DNA from: Paramarasmius palmivorus
Taxonomy: Eukaryota > Basidiomycota > Agaricomycetes > Agaricales > Marasmiaceae
DNA length: 64,000 nucleotides
NCBI GenBank assembly: GCA_037176845.1
Contig: JAYKXP010000088.1
Span: forward strand, 150,698-214,697
Direction: 5' to 3'
Below the pieces are notes generated by a model that had not been told where the DNA came from, did not search any database, and saw nothing but the letters and a program-made list of their open reading frames with translations. Made by a program: the position numbers and the translations under genes. Of this stretch, positions 56,934 to 64,000 are shown piece after piece (position 1 is the first letter of the stretch; every line of letters begins with the position of its first letter).

Positions 56934-57958
56934 CTACCAATCAAATGTACACCTTCTCTTCTTCACTGGTACCCCCAAACCACTCTTTGAGCCTGACGCC
57001 CCAAAACCCTGAGCCTGAGGTACGTTCAACCACTTTCTACCTCCAAGCCCCTCCAGAACAGGATCATGCGTATTCTCCGTTTCGAACCACCTGCGCATAA
57101 CAGTGTCTTGTCGAGGGTTTTGCTTGAAGAACTTCATGAGGTCACTCTCGCTGTAAATACATTGTCAGAGCTAATACGTCAAGTAGAATTAAAGGCGGAA
57201 TAAAAAACTTACTGTTTCACCGCTTCCTCAACCTCACCTATCCGCCTCAGCACCCTTGAGAGGTACAGCTTCGCTTGGATGACTACCATATCCTCTTCGC
57301 CACCTTTTGCCCAAGCTTTGGTCTCGAGAACTCGCTCCAAAACACCCTTAGCTTCGGCATCCCGTGTTCGTGTACGGGTGAGAATTTCACCGTAAAGAGC
57401 GTAGAGCTCCCTGCGTGGTGGTAGATTAGTCGGGGAATTGAATTGGTGAACTAACGCCATACAAATCGTCTCCATCTGCTCCTCCGACCTTCAGGATATG
57501 CGAAAGAGCCTCTTCAGGGCGGTTTATTTGCGGTGAGCTAGGAGAGGTGTGAGGCGTATCCTAGACGTATGGGCGAGTGGATACGTACATGAGGTAATTG
57601 ATTATCCTCGTACGAGTTGAGGTCTGTCCAAGTCATTATCAAAAGCTTGTGGATTGCTGTACAGCATACGTACCATGAAAAACTGGGCCTTGAGCTAGCG
57701 GGTTGAGCTGAGATAGAGAGAAACGAATAAGAAAAAGTGGGTAGCGGGCAACAATGACATCAAACATAACCGACCTACCCTTTTCCTCGTGTCAGGGATG
57801 GTAATACGAGGGCTGAAGCGGACAGGAGGCAGGATGATACGCGATTCGAGAAGACTGGGAGGTGCAGGGAAATCGGGTTTGGCTGGGAGCCATTTACTTT
57901 CACTGCGCTTCGTGTTCCAATCGTATTCGCCTATCCGAGCCGGCTTGACGAATGACAT
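56934..57958 (-). CDS. truncated paralogue of MYND gene, lacks MYND
   Basis: Minus-strand exons: MSFVKPARIGEYDWNTKRSE to RKR (57958-57780), LKAQFFM, TSTRTRIINYLM, SPQINRPEEALSHILK (about 57520), then RRELYALYGEIL to VIQAKLYLSRVLRRIGEVEE (about 57420-57209), and FKQNPRQDTVMRRWFETENT with DPVLEGLGGRKWL (57137-57040). Each block after the first has a partner in the gene at 58499-60545 at matching exon borders. The chain then ends in VKKRRCTFDW and a stop, exactly where the other gene enters its MYND finger. The first exon has no partner there. It could be a functional protein of reduced length or an early pseudogene; no frame lesion was found. Confidence 0.65.
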
Positions 57959-58498
57959 ACGCTGAAGGATGTTGAAGGTTCATCGGGACTCGAGACGTGG
58001 TGCAGTTTCAGACGACATGGTGAGAAGGGAGCAAGAAGAGATCCATACCGTAAGCACTCGCGAATTGGCTTCACATCATATCGCAAGTCGATTTCATTCA
58101 GACAAGACCAAGGTGAATGTAATAGCTACAACACGAGCAGTTTGATACAGAAACACCATCTGCTAGAAACACAAGAGGCCCAAAAACGCTTTGACGAGTA
58201 CACGGTCTCTCAAGAACCAGCCTCCCAAGTTTTCTACTTCCTCCACACTCAGTCTGCTTCACCAGCCCTTCACGAATAATCACGCTCAACATCTCGCGCA
58301 CCACACGGCAACCTCAATGGCTTCACATCTCCTCTGTCCCGATTCATCAGCCTACGCCAGTTGGGATCATATTTCACATTCTTTAAATCCTCCACGCTTG
58401 CCGAACCTACAATCGAAATAGCATGTCCTCAGTATCCAGAACTACCACGGACATCAAGAGGACACTAACCAATCTTCAGGAAACTCACAATCCTCTTA
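57959..58498. other. intergenic
   Basis: Between two minus-strand genes; upstream region of the truncated paralogue. Nothing supported. Confidence 0.4.
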
Positions 58499-60545
58499 TC
58501 ATCCGAGATATACAACGTGAAAAACGATGCCCTCTCTTTCTTTCTCTTTCCCTTTCTCATCGCGCACTTTCCTCTCCCATTCCTCCACAGTCCTATCCAT
58601 CAGCTCCTTACTCTTGCCCTTCGGATACCCCATAAACCGATCTATATCCTTCAACACACCCGTATCACTAAGCCTGAAAACGCCCGCTTCCACAACACGA
58701 AATCTATCGAGGACATCCACGTGTTTCTTTCCGCTAGACGAGGGAACGTATTCCACGCGCATAATGAGGATATGTGTTTTTCCTCGCTCAGCGTTGAATC
58801 TCAGCCCGAGAGCGTGGCAGGTAGCATCACGGGAAAAGGTGGAGTTTTTGTATAAAGTCCAATCGTGGACGCATTTGCTGTCTTCAGGTGAGGTTGATTT
58901 GAGCGATTCGGCTTTTTGGAGGTCGGCAGCGTGTTCGCTGGTGTTGGTGTGAGCAAAAGGGCAGTAGAAATACGATACTCGGAAGCGAATAACTCACGCG
59001 CAGTTTGACCTAAATACCGGATGACGATCATGAGCTTCTATTCGACAGCGGTATAAAGGCACATACTTGTGAGAAGGATAATCTTCGACTTGACATTTCC
59101 TTGAGCTATTTAAGCAGTTAAGTCAGCTCTCGGTCCATGATTTGTATAGCCCCACATACCAGTAATACACATGCAGACATTTTGAACACTTCATCAACTT
59201 GAACGATAAACCTTCTCCCTTTCCACACCTCTTACACACTCTCGACATCCGTTCTGACGCCTTGTACGATGGTACATTCCGCTTTTCGGTGAGCCACTTC
59301 GTACCCCCAAGACCCTGAAAAACAGGATCTTTCGGGCCTTCAGTCTCAAACCACCTTCGGAGCATATAATCCGGGATGAGCTTGGGGTTCTTCTTGAACC
59401 ACTTGATGAGGTACGTTTCGCTGTATGTAGTCATTTTAGAGTCCATCCGTGTGCTGAGACGTACACCGAGCACTCACTGTTTTTCCGCCTCATCTACCTC
59501 GCCCATTCGACGCAATATACGGGAGAGGTACAGCTTGGCTTGGACGGATATGATCTTGCCATTGGCGTTATCTTTATCTTTGACTTGACCGATATCCCGG
59601 ACGATTCTCTCCATGACTGCTTTGGCTTGAGTATCCCGGGATTTGGTACGCGATAGCATCTCGCCGTACAGAGCATAAATTTCCCTGCGTAGAGTAGGGT
59701 CGATGATTTGATAGACATTAGTAGCGGCGTGGATGTGTCACGTACGGGTTCCGAGGAAACACATCCTCAGTCGACAGTCCTCTCTCCTTGGCTAGGCTCT
59801 TGAAGCTGAATTCCATATGCGATAGGGCGTCTTCTGGACGGTTGATGTGCGCTGACCTAGGTGATAGAGTAGCAACAAGGTGTCAGCACCGACGAATCCT
59901 ACGAAAGGACATACACCAACATAAGATGATTCATAATCTTGATCCGGCTTTGATTCTCCTGCACGCAGCGCAAAATCAAAACTACGACTCATATCCAAGC
60001 AGACGAAAGAGCTGTACCATGAACGACTTTGCGTACATCGAAACAGTCCCGTCTTTCTGCCCTATAAGACCCCAAAGTTGTGCATCCGAAGCTTCTGTTA
60101 CTGCGATCAATCTTTGCTCCAGAGCCCAGAGACAGAAAGGTTGTAGGTCTTCCGGTACTGTCAGGTTTCCACAGATCAGCCTTATCACCAAGTTTCGTGA
60201 GAAAACACAACGTACCGTCCGTCTCCTTACAGAGGAACGCGAATAGACACAGCTTGGGAACAAGGTAATGATACATGACCGCTGGGTGCATTACACCCTG
60301 GCCTGGGATTTGAAAGTTGGTTGGCGGTGGGCCTTTTAGGAGTTCGATGGCTCAACACATAGTCAGTAACTTATCGAAGGCAAGATTCGACCCGAAAAAC
60401 ACTCACCACATTTGGCTTCATCTCTCACATCAGCGAGAGTTGGCATTCGGGATTGAAAGTCTTGAGGAGCCATTGGATTCGCTAAGACGGGTGATAAATA
60501 CGCGTTTGGCTGGTCAAGGATTTCGGATGGTCGAACGAGAGCCAT
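58499..60545 (-). CDS. MYND-type zinc-finger protein
   Basis: Starts MALVRPSEILDQPNAY at 60545. Following exons: AIELLKGPPPTNFQIPGQGV with MHPAVMYHYLVPKLCLFAF (about 60345-60230), GNLTVPEDLQPFCLWALEQR (about 60175), ENQSRIKIMNHLML, SAHINRPEDALSHMEF (about 59855), a helical block AKLYLSRILRRMGEVDE (about 59530), YLIKWFKKNPKLIPDYMLRR and FQGLGGTKWL (about 59400-59280). Then the MYND finger: CKRCGKGEG, KLMKCSKCLHVYYC (its Cys rebuilt by splicing), SRKCQVEDYPSHK. The C-terminal domain HDWTLYKN to MRVEYVPSSS and DIDRFMGYPKGKSKELMDR closes the protein. MYND fingers bind proline-rich peptides; the rest matches a basidiomycete-specific architecture of unknown role. Helical middle region may form TPR-like repeats. 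Confidence 0.8.
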
Positions 60546-61329
60546 TGTTGTTGGGAGAGGGAAAGAATGAGATAGAAAGGTGGTAGATATCAGAGTTCGT
60601 GGTATCGGTACCTTATCGAGTCCAAAGCTGCTTCGAATTCTCGATCACGACAACGGTCTTCGATACTTGACGAAATAGGCAGGTGCCTGGACGATATGGA
60701 GACAGAACGAGAGTACATTTTCCCCAGAGCCAGTTTCGAAGGGTCGTAGGTGCTTTCGAAGGGCATTGTACAATGAAGGAGATATCGAAAACTAAGTTCC
60801 ATCGCGCCTGTACGAGCTGACAGCCCGAGTCTTCGTGGTAAATGGTTGGTAAACGGGTTTCTTCGCATCGGGATCCGCACAGCGCGCTGGGAATCTGACG
60901 GGACTGATTTTGGAAACCAGTTTCTGGTATATAACATGGTCGAAAAATATTCTGCTGATTCACTGGAAACTGAAAATATGGTGAAGAGACTATGTACACG
61001 TACTTACCTTGCCCAGACCACATCCCAGAGCCATCCAGCTCGTCAGGCCTTAGTACTTCCTGAAGCTTTTTTCTTCTAACCCTAGCACCGTGATTCCAAT
61101 GGCATTACTCCAAGTTCCCTGTCACTGTTGCCAAAATTGAGAGAGTAAACGATCAACCTGAGGTGTCCATCTCCACCAACCAAATAAAAGACCTACCGAA
61201 TTACATGACCTATTGTTCTCTTGAATCATACGAGAGTTTTCTACTCCGTGTAAACTGAGAGCCTTGGAATTGGATGTGTGCATCCTATGGTTGAGGTTGA
61301 GTGCAACCGTGGAATGTGTGGCCAGTTGA
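60546..61329. other. intergenic, MYND promoter
   Basis: Overlapping frames on both strands at 60590-61023 show no motif. No gene seen. Confidence 0.4.
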
Positions 61330-61610
61330 GGGTTGACTTGGTAAGGGTATTCAGGTTCTCATTAGTGCATACATGATAAATATACAGATAGTACAAAGGA
61401 TATACACTACCAAATTAGTACCTAACGGGTGCTCGTTCGGCCTTTTGTCAGTCGAAGCACCATCCTGCACGAGCACCATTTCCTTCAATCCTTTCACCTT
61501 CGCCATCGCTACATCTATCCCACAACCAGCATCGCTAGCCTCAGTGGTTTTAGGCTTTTCCTCTTCCACATCTTCCTTTTCTTCGTATTTCATATCTTGT
61601 ATGACAAGGA
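61330..61610 (-). pseudogene. 3' fragment of tail-anchored gene at 56.1 kb
   Basis: Repeats the last about 80 codons of the gene at 56132-56713, acidic stretch and membrane anchor included; homology breaks off at about 61608, where another repeat begins. Confidence 0.75.
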
Positions 61611-62930
61611 TTATCATCCTGGGGCCATAGTCAGAGCCCAGACTACTCAGAGATTTGGGTTGCCGATTGTGGTTGTGGGAAAAACTCGATTGCGACACCT
61701 ATTGAATTACGAACCGCGACGAAACATCGACTCTCTTGGTTTCTCCTTTTGTTTTCCTTCACCTTCAATCCTCCCTTCAATTAGACATCTAATGGTTTTA
61801 TACAACCATGGTGCGGTTTACTTCTCCTACTAGCCATTTGTTTGATCACTCATAAAACCTTTTTTTCTACAGTCCAGATCGAAGATCTTCCTCGGTCTCG
61901 AATGTACGCAATGACATCGTGAAGATTGAAAGCTTACAGTTAACGTACGGGGAATGATCGGTGGTGTTGTCTTAGTTTTAGTGTCACTGGAGATGTTCGT
62001 TGTTGGCTCTAACTATTGGAATATTCTTTCAAGGTATAAATGGGGTTTACGGCGAAGGCTGTCAGCCGTCTAGGGCTAACGAGGGCTTCTAGTGGCCCTT
62101 CATTTTTGATGTTGTGATGGGACTGGTGTTGCCTGCGACTGTGTTTGTCAGGAAAGGTCGTCGAGAGCGAAAGGTTACAGGCAAAGGGGAAACTTGATAG
62201 AGCCGTTGAGCGGCGATTTTTTTTTTAAAAAATGGGTAGGTTCTTCTGGAGTTTGAGATCTGTCGTATACGGTACGTCCTTGTTCAGAATATTTCTTCAC
62301 ACAGGAGCTAATGATATCTCCCTAGGCAAGACACGAAGAACAAGGCAAAAAAGAGGGCTTCAAGAATAGGTGAAGACCGTGACTACAACCACGGGAATTC
62401 GCGCCAGCCACCGTTCAATCCATCCTAACGTGTGTTATTCAACACGGTATCTCTGAGCTTCTCCGAGTCGGTGGACATTCCAAAGGTAAGTATAGGCTTC
62501 GTTCATCTACATACACAAGTACTTATCAGTGAATCTCGATAAAAATCGTTGGTACAGTGACCTGCCCCGGTTCGGAGGTATGGATTATCGCGTTTGAGGT
62601 ATGTTGTACTGTTTGGCCCTGGCAGATGGAGACAGCAGCAACTCAAGCTCATGCCCTCTGTCGACACCCTGTCTGTCCAGTCCCATAGTATCCGACAGTG
62701 CGCAAACCCTGAAGGTAGATGAACTCTATCTTATTTACTTCCTGATCAAGCCGATCTGGGGATGTTAAAAACCCGTTCTTCGTCTAGCTCGTACTCACGG
62801 TGTTATCTAGATACATATGCAAGAATGACCCTATGGTATTTTTGCTGTTGGTTGTCCAGCGTGTTTAGCCTATCTAACGTGCTGGAGTGTCAGTCGCCGT
62901 TTGGATCGGACAGCATCATGTTCATGGGTA
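61600..62930 (+). repeat. 1.2-kb dispersed repeat, copy 2
   Basis: Counterpart of 47330-48580, joined directly to the 56.1-kb-type fragment at about 61600-61608. Confidence 0.75.
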
Positions 62931-63304
62931 TTGGGCTACCTACGCGTTAGTTGGCGGGTCGTGGTTTTCTTTTGGTACTTTTCACAGTGCTGTCATCAAG
63001 GTGATAGAATGTTCAAAGACATTCTTAGTCCCTACTCGGCTTGTGTACAAGCCATGAAAGTGTTGAGATCCAGGGAATTTTCAACGTTTTCCAGACGTGT
63101 TGCTACGCTCTAATTATGTAACGTTATGCTCTTCAACAGATTAAAAACTCTACCTTCTCAACTTAACCTGTGACTATGCAGGCAACGATACTTGACGACA
63201 GCTTAGATTGAATCTTACGTTGTAGGACTCATAATTTGCAACGTGTGTGGATCATAGCTACATACAGTGCCAAAATGAACAAAAACAAGTACGGAGGCAT
63301 ACAA
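62931..63304. other. intergenic
   Basis: No gene seen. Confidence 0.4.
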
Positions 63305-63834
63305 TTACAAAAGACGACGCACACGGCCATCCGCCGACACGAAAGGTAATTGCTCGGCTACCACCTTGGCCCCAAAGCTACAAATGACATGACCAGTTGG
63401 CTTGTACTTTACTTTGTATTCTCTTTCACCCGAAAGGGGATACCAGCAGAAACCGTCGATTGTGAGTATAGGGCCCTCGCAGTCACAGACAACGATTGGG
63501 CAGGACTCTGGCGCAGGTTTCCCGTTCTGAAATATCTTGAGCAAGAAACGCTTTGAGATGGGGAGCTCCTCTGGCCATCCCGGTTCGGTGTACGGTCGAA
63601 CATAAATGTCAAACCCCTTATAATGCTCATGCGTATCGCGGTTGGAGTCGACCTTCATCTACCAGAACAATAAGAAAGCATCCCCACTAAAAAAATCTGA
63701 CTCACCATATCTTCCCAGAACGAGCGAGCGTTGGCGAACTCAGGGAACGGAAGGATCGGTGATTCATATTTAGGCTCATTCGGACCAGGTAGATAAGGTG
63801 CGCGACGAGTTTGAGTGTAATAACAGGAGTTCAT
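63305..63834 (-). CDS. small protein of unknown family, intact copy
   Basis: Two exons: about 63834-63707 (MNSCYYTQTRRAPYLPGPNE, then FPEFANARSFWEDM) and 63658-63305 after a 48-base intron. Exon 2 reads MKVDSNRDTHEHYKGFDIYV, WPEELPISKRFLLKIFQNG, CPIVVCDCEGPILTIDGFCW, YKPTGHVICSFGAK and LPFVSADGRVRRLL without a lesion. By my count the phase across the intron may be off by one base at the exon 1 side, so the exact start or donor is uncertain; an upstream exon is also possible because the GTGAGGCTTGCC tract near 63920 is conserved in the copy at 5.85 kb. Total about 160 aa, no signal peptide or membrane helix. Family not recognised. Confidence 0.6.
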
Positions 63835-64000
63835 TCATTCGGAAACTCGTCAGTCTAACAATGGTATGTTAGTGGAAGATGCACTGGGATCGTTCAGGAT
63901 AACTATTCCATAGGGCAAGCCTCACGGAATATTCCAGTTTGTAGACTATTGTAATCCAATTACCTTGGAAACCTCGATGTCCACAACGGTGATGGAGGGG
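63835..64000. other. 5' flank, possibly further exon
   Basis: Contains a GTGAGG-led tract at about 63915-63926 (minus strand) also present upstream of the 5.2-kb copy; an upstream exon may lie at the window edge. Confidence 0.35.

Noticed and set aside
1..64000. CRISPR arrays, operons and bacterial ribosome binding sites
   Set aside because: The window is eukaryotic: spliced genes, no spaced identical short repeats, no polycistronic layout.

Overview
The window comes from a filamentous basidiomycete, most likely an agaricomycete (mushroom-forming) fungus. The support is indirect but consistent: almost every gene is split by introns of about 50 nt with GT..AG borders, genes lie on both strands without operons, and several families are typical of Agaricomycetes (a Crinkler NTPase-nuclease, a MYND protein, an RTA1-like protein, and a family beginning with an NNVSRDQFNVT stretch). 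I saw no tRNA, rRNA, CRISPR array or intact transposase. Coordinates of spliced genes were worked out by hand from GT/AG borders and reading phase; where the phase closes exactly I say so.

Region by region. 1.6-4.7 kb holds a three-finger CCCH protein and a tail-anchored heme oxygenase. 5.2-5.8 kb holds a frameshifted copy of a small gene whose better copy lies at 63.3-63.8 kb. 7.5-12.8 kb is an ordinary gene row: a two-pass membrane protein, an arrestin-like protein, and ADE2 (bifunctional AIR carboxylase). 13.5-15.9 kb is a five-exon Crinkler gene of 727 aa. 17.0-21.6 kb carries an alpha/beta hydrolase, RIB3 (riboflavin synthesis) and an FAD monooxygenase. 24.0-27.2 kb carries an RTA1-like membrane protein and an acidic zinc-ribbon protein. 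27.9-36.2 kb carries a poorly understood multi-exon gene and two multi-pass membrane proteins. From 36.6 kb on the region is accessory: two decayed anoctamin-like genes (36.6-37.7 and 44.2-45.8 kb), a pair of about 600-aa paralogues (38.1-40.4 and 53.2-55.5 kb), a gene-poor 7 kb stretch with dispersed and tandem repeats, a truncated relative and a full copy of a MYND gene (56.9-60.5 kb), and mosaic repeats (61.3-62.9 kb).

The most striking structure is seen twice. At 12.5-17.2 kb the tail-to-tail junction of ADE2 and the hydrolase exists as two direct copies of about 556 bp; ADE2 is intact only on the left, the hydrolase only on the right, and the Crinkler gene sits between. At 25.6-31.8 kb the tail-to-tail junction of the zinc-ribbon gene and a membrane-protein gene is likewise present twice, each copy keeping one intact gene, with another gene between them. 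This looks like gene gain accompanied by duplication of a convergent 3'-end junction.
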